64,000 bases of DNA from Lachnospiraceae bacterium (GTDB lineage: Bacteria; Bacillota; Clostridia; Lachnospirales; Lachnospiraceae). The first letter of the stretch is position 1. Every line of letters starts with the position of its first letter. The translations under genes and the position numbers were made by a program. The notes beneath the pieces are model-generated. The model did no database searches and was not told the DNA's origin. It saw nothing but the letters and a program-made list of their open reading frames with translations. The stretch spans positions 62,001-126,000 of the forward strand of contig SVFT01000001.1 in assembly GCA_015056735.1 (NCBI GenBank), read 5' to 3'. Of this stretch, positions 31,905 to 40,753 are shown one piece after another.

Positions 31905-32951
31905 ATGAACAAACGTATTCCGGCCGTTTTCCTTATGACGGTGTCCGCGCTCCTTTTTGCGGGGTGCGGGATGTTCGCCGGACATGAACTGACAGATCAG
32001 GGAATGGAAGCGAATAAACAATTGGATTATCAGACCGCGATCACGCGTTTTGACGAGGCGATCGAAGCGGGCGAGGACGGACTTGCGGCAGGACGCGGGA
32101 AAGGCATTGCCTATCTGGGGCTTGCCGATTACGAGAATGCGGTGGCGAGTTTTGAAACGGCTCTCTCCGAAGCGGGAGGGCGCCTGACGGATCTTAGCTT
32201 TGATACCGACTACTACCTTGCGTATGCATATTATAAAAGCGGGCGTATGGAAGATGCGGTCACGCTCTTAAATGGCATCATCGCCGCACGTCCGGAAGAA
32301 AAGAACGCGTTTTTTCTGCGTGGCAGACTAGAGCTTACGCAGGGCAACTACGAGCTTGCAACGGTTGATTTTGACAATGTCTTAGCCCTTGATCCGTCTG
32401 ACTATGACTGCATCCTTTCTATATATAAAAGTCTGGATGAGTACGGCTACACGGACGAAGGAGCCGGTTATCTGAAGGAAGCACTAGATCGGGACAGCGA
32501 GACAATGTCCGAGTATGACCGCGGACGCTTTGCTTACTACCTTGAAGATTACGAGACGGCCAAGAACTGTCTCGAGAGAGCACGCGACAGCGCAGATGCG
32601 CAGCCCGCACTTTTTCTCGGACGTACATATGAGGCGCTCGGCGACTACAACTATGCATCGACCGTCTATATGGACTATATCGAGAAGTACGGTGACAGCG
32701 GAGAGATCTACAACCAGCTCGGCGTCTGCCGCCTGCGGATGCAGGACTATGAGAATGCACTTCTGGCCTTTCAGGTCGGTATGGAAGCGGAGAAGGAACC
32801 CTGCCTGCAGACTCTGAAATTCAATGAGATCGTGGCATATGAAAACCTCGGCGACTTCAAGCGTGCCGCATCTTTGATGGAGGAGTACCGCAAACACTAC
32901 CCGGATGATGCGAAAGCGGAGCGCGAGTGGAAGTTTTTAAAGACACGGTAA
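31905..32951 (+). CDS. TPR-repeat lipoprotein
   Basis: A 348-residue protein with a lipoprotein signal (lipobox LFAGC near residue 22) and about seven tetratricopeptide repeats, recognisable by patterns such as AYLGLADYENAVASFETAL and YEALGDYNYASTVYMDYI. TPR arrays form protein-binding superhelices; here the array would sit on the outer face of the membrane. GGAGG precedes the ATG. It follows the decarboxylase gene after 21 bases and may share its transcript. Partner unknown. Confidence 0.88.
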   Translation: MNKRIPAVFLMTVSALLFAGCGMFAGHELTDQGMEANKQLDYQTAITRFDEAIEAGEDGLAAGRGKGIAYLGLADYENAVASFETALSEAGGRLTDLSFDTDYYLAYAYYKSGRMEDAVTLLNGIIAARPEEKNAFFLRGRLELTQGNYELATVDFDNVLALDPSDYDCILSIYKSLDEYGYTDEGAGYLKEALDRDSETMSEYDRGRFAYYLEDYETAKNCLERARDSADAQPALFLGRTYEALGDYNYASTVYMDYIEKYGDSGEIYNQLGVCRLRMQDYENALLAFQVGMEAEKEPCLQTLKFNEIVAYENLGDFKRAASLMEEYRKHYPDDAKAEREWKFLKTR

Positions 32952-32988
32952 AATAACAGAAAACTGCAAAAAATATACACAATTGTGA

Positions 32989-33004
32989 ACACTACATATT
33001 ATGT
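32989..33004. promoter_or_regulatory. NrdR box 1
   Basis: ACACTACATATTATGT matches the NrdR palindrome (about ACACWATATATWGTGT) in most positions. It lies exactly 32 bases, about three helical turns, before box 2; NrdR is known to bind such phased pairs. Confidence 0.7.
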
Positions 33005-33020
33005 ACACCTTTTCGGGGCG

Positions 33021-33036
33021 ACACTATATGTAGTGT
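33021..33036. promoter_or_regulatory. NrdR box 2
   Basis: ACACTATATGTAGTGT is a nearly perfect NrdR palindrome seven bases before the -35 of the nrdD promoter. NrdR represses nucleotide reductase genes when dATP is plentiful. Confidence 0.85.
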
Positions 33037-33043
33037 TTTTGCG

Positions 33044-33072
33044 TTGACTTTTACATAGGGGAATGCTACAAT
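33044..33072 (+). promoter_or_regulatory. nrdD promoter
   Basis: TTGACT at 33044-33049 and TACAAT at 33067-33072 with a 17-base spacer, directly downstream of the NrdR boxes. Confidence 0.85.
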
Positions 33073-33104
33073 GAATCCAGCGACGTTTACGCGGAAGGGA
33101 GAGT

Positions 33105-35501
33105 ATGAGTTCTATGTTCCAGGTAATCAAGAGAGATGGCGGGCTTGCTGATTTTACATTAACCAAGATCAACGATGCCATCATGAAAGCATTCAATGCT
33201 ACCGACGTGCAGTACAACAATGATATCATTGATCTGCTTGCACTTCGTGTGACTGCTGATTTCCAGAAGAAGGTCAAGGAAGATAAGATCCACGTGGAGG
33301 ATATTCAGGACAGCGTAGAAGCGATCCTTGAGCAGGCCGGCTATGCAGAGGCTGCAAAGGCTTTTATCCTCTATCGTAAACAAAGAGAAAAAATGCGTGC
33401 CATGAAGTCCACGATCCTGGATTACAAGGACGTTGTCAACAACTATGTCAAAGTTGAAGACTGGCGCGTTAAGGAGAACTCTACCGTTACATACTCTGTT
33501 GGCGGCCTGATCCTTTCCAACTCCGGTGCCGTAACAGCCAACTACTGGCTGTCCGAGATCTATGACGAAGAGATCGCGCAGGCGCACCGTAACGCCGACA
33601 TCCACATTCACGATCTGTCCATGCTGACAGGTTACTGCGCAGGCTGGTCTTTAAAGCAGCTGATCCAGGAAGGTCTCGGCGGGATTCCCGGCAAGATCAC
33701 TTCCGCACCCGCAAAGCATTTATCCGTTCTTTGCAACCAGATGGTCAACTTCCTCGGCATCATGCAGAACGAGTGGGCCGGCGCGCAGGCATTTTCTTCA
33801 TTTGATACCTATCTTGCGCCTTTCGTTAAGGTTGACAAGCTGAGTTATCCGGAAGTAAAGAAATGCATCGAAGCATTTATCTACGGCGTGAACACACCCA
33901 GTCGCTGGGGCACGCAGGCACCGTTCTCCAATATCACACTGGATTGGACCGTGCCGAATGACCTTGCTTCCCTTCCTGCTATCGTAGGCGGCAAAGAGAT
34001 GGATTTCACCTACGGTGACTGCAAGGTCGAGATGGACATGGTCAACAAAGCGTTCATCGAGACGATGATCGAAGGTGATGCAAACGGACGCGGATTCCAG
34101 TATCCGATCCCGACGTATTCCATCACAAGTGATTTTGACTGGTCCGACAATGAGAACAATCGTCTCCTTTTCGAGATGACTTCCAAATACGGCACACCGT
34201 ATTTTTCCAACTATATCAACTCCGACATGGAGCCGTCCGATGTACGTTCCATGTGCTGCAGACTCCGTCTGGATCTGCGTGAGCTTCGTAAGAAAACGGG
34301 TGGCTTCTTCGGTTCCGGCGAGAGCACCGGCAGCGTAGGCGTTGTAACGATCAACATGCCGAGGATCGCATATCTGTCCAGCAATAAGGACGACTTCTAC
34401 AAGCGTCTGAACAAGATGATGGATATCGCGGCAAGAAGCCTGAAGATCAAGAGAGGCGTTATCTCCAAACTGCTGGAAGAAGGTCTCTATCCGTATACCA
34501 AGAGATATCTTGGCAAGTTCGATAACCACTTCTCCACGATCGGTCTGATCGGTATGAACGAGGTGGGCCTGAATGCAAACTGGCTGCGTGCGGACCTTAC
34601 AGACAAGCGTACACAGGAATTTACCAAAGAAGTCCTGAACCACATGCGTAACAGATTGTCCGATTACCAGGAGATGTACGGCGATCTTTACAACCTTGAA
34701 GCAACACCGGCGGAGAGTACAACATACCGCCTTGCAAAGCACGATAAGAAGAGATGGCCGGCGATCAAGACGGCGGGACACCCGGGAGATACACCGTACT
34801 ACACGAACTCCTCCCATCTGCCTGTTGATTATACGACCGATATCTTTGATGCACTGGATATCCAGGATGAACTGCAGACTCTCTATACATCCGGTACCGT
34901 ATTTCATGCATTCCTCGGAGAGAAGCTTCCTGACTGGAAAGCAGCGGCGAACCTTGTACGTACGATCGCACAGAACTACAAGCTGCCGTACTACACACTT
35001 TCTCCGACATACTCGATCTGCAAAGAACACGGGTATCTGCAGGGTGAGGTAACGGAATGCCCGCACTGCCATGCAAAGACGGAAGTGTACAGCCGTATTA
35101 CAGGCTATTACAGACCGGTTCAGAACTGGAACGACGGGAAGCTTCAGGAATACGCGAATAGAACCGAGTACGACATCGCACACTCCGATATGAAGAGGCC
35201 GATGACCAAGATCGTAACGCTTTCCAACTATGATGCGGATGTTGAGGTCAGTGTTGAGGACGCGCAGGATGTGAGCTATCTGTTCACGACCAAGACCTGC
35301 CCGAACTGTAAACTTGCCAAAGAATACTTAAAAGATGAAGAGTACATCCTGATCGACGCAGAAGAGAATCTGGAACTTGCCTCCCGTTACGGCGTGATGC
35401 AGGCACCGACACTCGTTGTTGTAAACGGTGACTCTTACAAGAAATATGTGAACGCGTCCAATATCAAGAAATATGCGGACCGTTCGGTAAAGACACTGTA
35501 G
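33105..35501 (+). CDS. nrdD: Class III anaerobic ribonucleotide reductase with C-terminal glutaredoxin-like domain
   Basis: A 798-residue enzyme that makes deoxynucleotides without oxygen. An ATP-cone (about 1-95) precedes the ten-stranded barrel. The glycyl radical site is RITGYYRP with Gly667, next to a zinc site using Cys639, Cys652 and Cys655 (CPHC). From about residue 720 a thioredoxin/glutaredoxin-like domain follows with TKTCPNCKLAK (Cys732 and Cys735) and APTLVV, suggesting a built-in redoxin as electron donor in place of formate. The activase gene nrdG is not adjacent. AAGGGAGAG precedes the ATG. Phased NrdR boxes upstream predict repression by NrdR. Confidence 0.95.
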   Translation: MSSMFQVIKRDGGLADFTLTKINDAIMKAFNATDVQYNNDIIDLLALRVTADFQKKVKEDKIHVEDIQDSVEAILEQAGYAEAAKAFILYRKQREKMRAMKSTILDYKDVVNNYVKVEDWRVKENSTVTYSVGGLILSNSGAVTANYWLSEIYDEEIAQAHRNADIHIHDLSMLTGYCAGWSLKQLIQEGLGGIPGKITSAPAKHLSVLCNQMVNFLGIMQNEWAGAQAFSSFDTYLAPFVKVDKLSYPEVKKCIEAFIYGVNTPSRWGTQAPFSNITLDWTVPNDLASLPAIVGGKEMDFTYGDCKVEMDMVNKAFIETMIEGDANGRGFQYPIPTYSITSDFDWSDNENNRLLFEMTSKYGTPYFSNYINSDMEPSDVRSMCCRLRLDLRELRKKTGGFFGSGESTGSVGVVTINMPRIAYLSSNKDDFYKRLNKMMDIAARSLKIKRGVISKLLEEGLYPYTKRYLGKFDNHFSTIGLIGMNEVGLNANWLRADLTDKRTQEFTKEVLNHMRNRLSDYQEMYGDLYNLEATPAESTTYRLAKHDKKRWPAIKTAGHPGDTPYYTNSSHLPVDYTTDIFDALDIQDELQTLYTSGTVFHAFLGEKLPDWKAAANLVRTIAQNYKLPYYTLSPTYSICKEHGYLQGEVTECPHCHAKTEVYSRITGYYRPVQNWNDGKLQEYANRTEYDIAHSDMKRPMTKIVTLSNYDADVEVSVEDAQDVSYLFTTKTCPNCKLAKEYLKDEEYILIDAEENLELASRYGVMQAPTLVVVNGDSYKKYVNASNIKKYADRSVKTL

Positions 35502-35517
35502 ATGGAAAGGTTTACCC

Positions 35518-36195
35518 ATGAAAAAATATGTATTATCTGTTTTGACGGCCGCTCTAGGCATGTCGCTTCTTCTGGGGATGAGTGCTTTTGCATCCAACCT
35601 GCCTTTCATTGGGGTTTCCGATGAGGAGGTCAAGGTAAGCAGTCAGGATCCGACCGCAAAAGTAGAGATAACGGTTTCCGGCTGGAAATATAAGAATGCA
35701 TTCAAACTGAAATGGAAGATCGAGGACGAGGACGTTTGTGCGGTTAAGCAGTTGAGCCAGAACGGTGATACAGTCACGCTGGAAGTGAACGCCGGCAATA
35801 CGGGAACGACAGTCGTAAAATTCTGGCTTGAAGGTTTTACCCGCGTGCCGAAGTACATGTCCGTTAACACGATCAACTATCAGAAAGAGATGATCGACGG
35901 CTACTCTGTACGTCACTACGGTTACATGACCGGTTTAAACGGTGAGGCGGCCAGGATTGATGATCTGTCTGTTGTGAAGGGTGCGCTTCGCGTGGACTTT
36001 ACCCTGATCGATGCCGGCAACGGCGACGGTGAGACGGCGACGTTTGTAATGCGCGCGGAAGAGGAAGACGGTGATCCGCTTGCGACCGTGCAGCAGGAAT
36101 GCACCGGCATGAAAGTCGGAGAATCCGGCTATAAGACTTATTTCAAGATCCCGAAGAAGGCAGATGTTCTGCGCCTTTTGAATGAGGATATATAA
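35518..36195 (+). CDS. Secreted protein of unknown function
   Basis: A 225-residue protein with a clear signal peptide (1-25, ending SAFA). The mature part is beta-rich: an immunoglobulin-like segment (about 35-115, with VEITVSGWKYKNAFKLKWKI and TVTLEVNAGNTGTTVVKFWL), then a second beta-rich half. No enzyme motif is seen. GGAAAGG precedes the ATG, 16 bases after nrdD, so some co-transcription is possible; a functional link to nrdD is unlikely. It ends at a terminator. Confidence 0.75.
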   Translation: MKKYVLSVLTAALGMSLLLGMSAFASNLPFIGVSDEEVKVSSQDPTAKVEITVSGWKYKNAFKLKWKIEDEDVCAVKQLSQNGDTVTLEVNAGNTGTTVVKFWLEGFTRVPKYMSVNTINYQKEMIDGYSVRHYGYMTGLNGEAARIDDLSVVKGALRVDFTLIDAGNGDGETATFVMRAEEEDGDPLATVQQECTGMKVGESGYKTYFKIPKKADVLRLLNEDI

Positions 36196-36213
36196 GCGGT
36201 TTTAAAGGAAATG

Positions 36214-36247
36214 ATCCTGCCGGCGGCGATGCTGTCGGCAGGATTTT
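36214..36247 (+). terminator. Terminator after the secreted protein gene
   Basis: ATCCTGCCG and CGGCAGGAT pair perfectly around a 13-base loop, followed by TTTT. Confidence 0.8.
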
Positions 36248-36301
36248 GAATTGATAAGTCGGCTGCTTTGTGATAGCATAAATGCATTAGGAGGGTGTAG
36301 T

Positions 36302-37819
36302 ATGTTGTTTGGGGACAAGGAGTTTGGCATGTCTGAAGGGATCATGACTGCCGGTGGCAGCATTCCGATCTCGATGATCATTCTGCTTGTGCTTCTTGCG
36401 GTCATTTGTGCACTTTGCGTTTATGTGGCGATCTTAAAGCAGCATCTGATCGAAGAACACGAGCGTCTGGAACAGCTTGAAAAGCGTGTGCGTGAGCAGA
36501 ATCGCTCCAATGAAGTGAAGCAGAAATTCCTTTTCAACATGTCTCATGATATCCGAACGCCGATGAATGCGATCCTCGGATTTGCTAATCTTGCGCAAAG
36601 ACAGATGGCAAACGGCGAATCGGCTGACGAGAGTCTGAAGTATATCGAAGAGGCAGGGAACAACCTGATGGAGATGCTCGACGGCGTGCTGGATACAGCA
36701 CGGCTTGAAAGCAATGAGATCCTCCTGCAGGAGTCGCTCGGTGACCTTGAGAAGACGATCTCCCGCGATCTTCTGTCTGCAGAAGAGCATGCAAGGAATG
36801 CCGGCATCACATTAACATCCTCGTTTAAACTGAAGCATAAGGAGCTGTACTTTGATGCGAATGTACTTCGCAAGATCCTGTACAACCTTGTGTCCAATGC
36901 GATCAAATATACGGAGAAGGACGGAAAGATCAGCGTTCTGGTCCGTGAGACGCAGTCCGACAAGGAACATATGACGGGCATTACGATCACGATCAGCGAC
37001 AACGGCATCGGCATTTCCGATTCGTTTAAACCGCATCTGTTCGAACCGTTCTCCCGTGAGAAGAATACGACCATGAGCGGCGTGGAAGGAACAGGCCTGG
37101 GTCTGTCTGCCGCAAAGCGCATGATCGAGATGATGGGCGGTACCATCACAGTAAACAGTACGCAGGGCGAAGGCACAGATGTGATCGTAAGCCTTGCATT
37201 CAGACTTCCGGACGAGGGCGAGACCGCTGAAGTATCCAAAGAGCGGGAGACGCACGAGGCGTCGGCGGTTCCCGAATATGAAGATGATGAGGATATGCTT
37301 GCGACCAAGCACTCCCTGAACCATACGATCCATACGGTCAGTGCGGCCATCAAAGAAGGGATCTCCGACGATGCGCACGAGGCGGCTGAGGCACTTCCGA
37401 AGAAGAGCCTGGTTGCGGATGATTATTCTTTTGTCGATCGCCGTGTCCTGCTTGCCGAGGATAATAAAGTCAACCAGAAGATGGAACAGCTTGTTCTGGA
37501 GCGTGCCGGCATCCACGTAGAAATCGCGGATGACGGTCAGATCGCAGTCAACAAGGTATGTGAGCATCCTGCGGGATATTACGATGCTGTCCTGATAGAT
37601 CTTCAGATGCCCAATATGGACGGCTTTGAAGCCACGGCAGCGATCCGGGCGCTGGATGATCCGGACAAGGCAAACATACCGATCATTGCGGTGACGGCCA
37701 ATACATCCGACGCGGACCGTATGCTCTCCAAAGAGGTCGGTATCAACGGACACCTCGGAAAACCGATCAAGATCCTGGAACTGCTGGAAGTATTGCAGGA
37801 GTATTTTGACGAGATCTGA
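36302..37819 (+). CDS. Hybrid sensor histidine kinase with receiver domain
   Basis: A 505-residue membrane kinase: one helix (about 22-45), a coiled linker, a HisKA domain with NMSHDIRTPMNA (His82), a HATPase domain with SNAIKY, DNGIGIS and GTGLGLS, a linker of about 70 residues, and a C-terminal receiver with LLAEDNKVNQ, phospho-acceptor Asp433 in LIDLQMPNMDG and the Lys in GKPI. There is no clear sensor domain outside the membrane. ATG 36302 follows AGGAGGG. A DNA-binding response regulator is not adjacent, so the output is unknown. Confidence 0.9.
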   Translation: MLFGDKEFGMSEGIMTAGGSIPISMIILLVLLAVICALCVYVAILKQHLIEEHERLEQLEKRVREQNRSNEVKQKFLFNMSHDIRTPMNAILGFANLAQRQMANGESADESLKYIEEAGNNLMEMLDGVLDTARLESNEILLQESLGDLEKTISRDLLSAEEHARNAGITLTSSFKLKHKELYFDANVLRKILYNLVSNAIKYTEKDGKISVLVRETQSDKEHMTGITITISDNGIGISDSFKPHLFEPFSREKNTTMSGVEGTGLGLSAAKRMIEMMGGTITVNSTQGEGTDVIVSLAFRLPDEGETAEVSKERETHEASAVPEYEDDEDMLATKHSLNHTIHTVSAAIKEGISDDAHEAAEALPKKSLVADDYSFVDRRVLLAEDNKVNQKMEQLVLERAGIHVEIADDGQIAVNKVCEHPAGYYDAVLIDLQMPNMDGFEATAAIRALDDPDKANIPIIAVTANTSDADRMLSKEVGINGHLGKPIKILELLEVLQEYFDEI

Positions 37820-37833
37820 TCCCGGAGTTTTCT

Positions 37834-38157
37834 ATGCTTAAGAACAAAGGATTTATTTTTACCAATAAAGCACACTCACAGAAAGGAATCATGTCGGCCG
37901 TCCTCGGCATGATTTCTTTGTTTTCTGTTTTTTTAACGATCTACTATACTGCAAAAGCAGGCGGACGTGCACCGCTCAAGTACGGCTTTTCCGTTCTTTT
38001 GGCAATGCTGTATGCCATTGCCGGTCTTGTGCTGGGCATCCGCGGCCGCATGGAAAAGGATAAGTTTTATCTGTTTGCATATATGGGGATCGTATTGAAC
38101 GGTCTGATGGTTGTCGGGATCGTTCTATTACTGTTTGCAGGAGTTTACGGAATATGA
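37834..38157 (+). CDS. Small three-helix membrane protein
   Basis: A 107-residue protein with an N-terminal NKGFIFTNKAHSQKG segment and three membrane helices (about 20-40, 50-68, 82-104). It resembles small DUF proteins common in Lachnospiraceae (DUF6142 type), of unknown function. Its stop overlaps the start of the M29 peptidase gene by four bases (ATGA), so the two are translated together. It follows the kinase gene by 14 bases; the three may form one operon. Confidence 0.75.
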   Translation: MLKNKGFIFTNKAHSQKGIMSAVLGMISLFSVFLTIYYTAKAGGRAPLKYGFSVLLAMLYAIAGLVLGIRGRMEKDKFYLFAYMGIVLNGLMVVGIVLLLFAGVYGI

Positions 38158-40208
38158 TACAGGAAAGACTGGAACTTGCGCGGGACAGGATCGGAGAGAT
38201 CGCATCCGGGCAGGTGCTTCACGGCACGTTCGGAGACTATTTTCGGTCCGGCGCACAATATCTGAACCTTTTATTTGAAACATATGACGCCATCCGGGAA
38301 AAGGATTTTGCATCCAGCCCGCTTGAGGCGCTTCGTGCGCAGAACAGATCCCTCTACGCGGATCTTCTGCCGGACGCTTACGAGACGAGCTATGCAAATC
38401 CTGCTTTTTCCGTATCGCGATTCGGAGAGGAGCGGGGAAAGCTTCTTTCTTTTATTTTTGCGGAGCTGCACAGCCAGACGGAGTCCGTATTTGAAGGGCG
38501 GATCGAAGAACTGCTCATCCGCGCGGAACTCTTTCTGGAGATCTATCTGAGTGTTCTTTGCGACCTCGAAGAAGAAAAAGATGTGGACGGAGAGGCGATC
38601 AGACATATCATCTATGCGTTTCTGTGTGATTACGGACGCGATGAAGCGATGCTTCGCATCAGGCAGCAGCTTGATCCTTCGGAAGACTTTGCGTTGAAGA
38701 TCATAACGGAAAGCGATCTTTCCGATCTGCGCTATCTATACCGCTACGGCGAATATGTCTCGGAAGACGAGGAGAAGATCGCCCGGTATATCATGACGCT
38801 TCCGGAAGAAACGATCGGGAAGATGGCAGATACGTTCACGGAAGGGTATCGGATCGGCTTTGAAGTGACGGGGCGCGACCTTTCCAAGAAAGACACGGTC
38901 AATATCCGCTACAGTCTTGGATTTGAACGCGTAATCCGCGAAGCGGTCCGGAATTTTGAGCAGCTCGGCTTAAAACCCGTGATCTATCGCGCGAGCATGA
39001 GCATTTTCCATAAAGGAAAAGCGCGGATCGGCTACATGGGTGCTGATCCGAACAGGCAGTTTACCTATGACCACAAAGACGACCGCGCGCTGTTTTTGGA
39101 CAAGCACTATAACGGCCTTCGCTTGGAAGCGCTCCGCGCTGCGTATGAAGCGCATAAAGATCTGGCGGCCGTTCACGGCGGGCCGGCCTGTATGGAAACG
39201 TTCGGGGAAGCGAACTTTTCTCCGATCGCCAAAAAAGAGGCACCGAAGCTGTCTGAAGAGCAGCAGAAGCTGACGGTCGAATATGCATCCAAAGCGGGCA
39301 GCATCATCAATACGTATATCAAAGGCGAGGAGAGGAGCTTTACGATCATTGCCTTCCCTACGCCGGCGATCGGACCGGATTTTGAAGCAGTCTTTGAAGA
39401 GACGATCCGCGTGAATACGCTCGATTACATGCGTTATCGGAACATGCAGCAGATCATGATCGATGCATTGGACGAGGCAGCATATGTGCGGATCAAAGGA
39501 TGTGGCAGTAACCGCACGGATCTGACGGTGGCGCTTCATCCGCTTACAGATCCTTCGAAGCAGACCGTCTTTGAAAACTGTGTGGCGGATGTGAACATTC
39601 CGGTGGGTGAGATCTTCACTTCACCTGTTTTAGAGGGGACAAACGGAACACTTCACGTGACGGATGTCTTTTTGGAGGGCCTGGAATACAAGGACCTTTG
39701 CATCACGTTTCGAGACGGTATGACGGATACCTATTCCTGTGCAAACTTTGATGATCCTGAGGATGGAAGGAAGTATATCCGCGACAATGTTCTCTTTTCG
39801 CATGAAAGCCTTCCGATGGGCGAGTTTGCGATCGGAACAAATACAACAGCCTACGCGATGGCAAGGCGGTATGGCATCGGCGACCGGCTGCCAATCCTGA
39901 TCGCAGAGAAAACAGGTCCTCACTTCGCGGTGGGCGATACCTGCTATTCGCATTCCGAGGATATCGCCGTCTTTAATCCGGACGGAAAGGAGATTGTGGC
40001 AAGGGACAATGCCTGCTCGATCCTCCGTAAGACAGACGAGTCGATGGCATATTTTAACTGCCATACCGATATCACGATCCCTTATGACGAGCTCGGTGAA
40101 CTGACCGGTGTGCGACAGGACGGCACCCTGATCCCGATCATCAGGGACGGAAAGTTTGTGATCGAGGGCGTGCAGGAGCTTAATCTTCCGCTCCGGAATG
40201 CATTGTGA
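38154..40208 (+). CDS. M29-family aminopeptidase with long N-terminal extension
   Basis: A 684-residue protein. The C-terminal 400 residues match AmpS-type M29 metallo-aminopeptidases: GCGSNRTDLTVALHPL, then VGEIFTSPVLEGTNG and PMGEFAIGTN with metal Glu residues, and EKTGPHFAVGDTCYSHSED with His, Tyr, His and Asp of the two-metal site. Residues 1-270 form an extra acidic helical domain that standard M29 enzymes (about 410 residues) lack. It should remove N-terminal residues from peptides in the cytosol. Start ATG overlaps the preceding gene. Confidence 0.85.
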   Translation: MIQERLELARDRIGEIASGQVLHGTFGDYFRSGAQYLNLLFETYDAIREKDFASSPLEALRAQNRSLYADLLPDAYETSYANPAFSVSRFGEERGKLLSFIFAELHSQTESVFEGRIEELLIRAELFLEIYLSVLCDLEEEKDVDGEAIRHIIYAFLCDYGRDEAMLRIRQQLDPSEDFALKIITESDLSDLRYLYRYGEYVSEDEEKIARYIMTLPEETIGKMADTFTEGYRIGFEVTGRDLSKKDTVNIRYSLGFERVIREAVRNFEQLGLKPVIYRASMSIFHKGKARIGYMGADPNRQFTYDHKDDRALFLDKHYNGLRLEALRAAYEAHKDLAAVHGGPACMETFGEANFSPIAKKEAPKLSEEQQKLTVEYASKAGSIINTYIKGEERSFTIIAFPTPAIGPDFEAVFEETIRVNTLDYMRYRNMQQIMIDALDEAAYVRIKGCGSNRTDLTVALHPLTDPSKQTVFENCVADVNIPVGEIFTSPVLEGTNGTLHVTDVFLEGLEYKDLCITFRDGMTDTYSCANFDDPEDGRKYIRDNVLFSHESLPMGEFAIGTNTTAYAMARRYGIGDRLPILIAEKTGPHFAVGDTCYSHSEDIAVFNPDGKEIVARDNACSILRKTDESMAYFNCHTDITIPYDELGELTGVRQDGTLIPIIRDGKFVIEGVQELNLPLRNAL

Positions 40209-40214
40209 TATAAT
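40209..40214 (+). promoter_or_regulatory. -10 element before the YvyF-like gene
   Basis: TATAAT lies 36 bases before the TTG start, just after the M29 stop codon. No convincing -35 is seen at the right distance. Confidence 0.4.
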
Positions 40215-40250
40215 ATACTTGATATAAAAGGTGTTTTTGGAGGTTTGGCT

Positions 40251-40715
40251 TTGGACGCGATACGTAGCATATTTGGTGAGACCGATTACAACATTCCGAG
40301 AAGATGCGAGGAATGCGGCGGTGTTATGATCTTCAAGGGCGTCGGCGAGTATCATTGCGAGGATTGCAAGCACGTCATGTATGATGATTACGGCAAAGTG
40401 CGGCTGTATATAGAGACGCATCCCGGGGCGAGATCTTCTGATGTATCCGCGATGACCGGTGTGAGTCAGCACAGCATCCGTCAGATGCTCCGTGAGAACA
40501 AGCTTGAGATTGCAAGTAACTCTGCAAGCTTCTTAAAGTGTGAGAGGTGCGGGGTCAATATCAGAAGCGGACGTTTTTGCAAGCAATGTGAGATCGAATA
40601 CCACAGAGCGCTTGAGGAAAGAGAGCGTGCTTCGCGCCCGGGGCATGATTACATGGGTACTGCCAAGGCACGCATGACCGAAGACGGTGAGAAACGTTTT
40701 ATACGCTCCAAATAA
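40251..40715 (+). CDS. YvyF-like protein with two zinc-binding cysteine sets and a helix-turn-helix
   Basis: A 154-residue protein. CEECGG and CEDC (about 19-40) form one zinc site, a helix-turn-helix-like segment DVSAMTGVSQHSIRQMLREN follows, and CERCG with CKQC (about 97-115) forms a second. This order resembles YvyF/TIGR03826, a flagellar-operon protein of Firmicutes, though no flagellar genes are adjacent. The start is TTG 40251, seven bases after GGAGG; TTG 40245 is too close. It may be a regulator; binding target unknown. Confidence 0.7.
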   Translation: MDAIRSIFGETDYNIPRRCEECGGVMIFKGVGEYHCEDCKHVMYDDYGKVRLYIETHPGARSSDVSAMTGVSQHSIRQMLRENKLEIASNSASFLKCERCGVNIRSGRFCKQCEIEYHRALEERERASRPGHDYMGTAKARMTEDGEKRFIRSK

Positions 40716-40753
40716 AGACAGAACGACATTACTGAAAGGACTACTGAACTCTT

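Noticed and set aside
33798-35183. A 461-codon minus-strand ORF opposite nrdD
   Set aside because: The plus strand encodes an intact, highly conserved NrdD; the antisense frame has Cys/Arg/His-rich composition without domains or a ribosome site.
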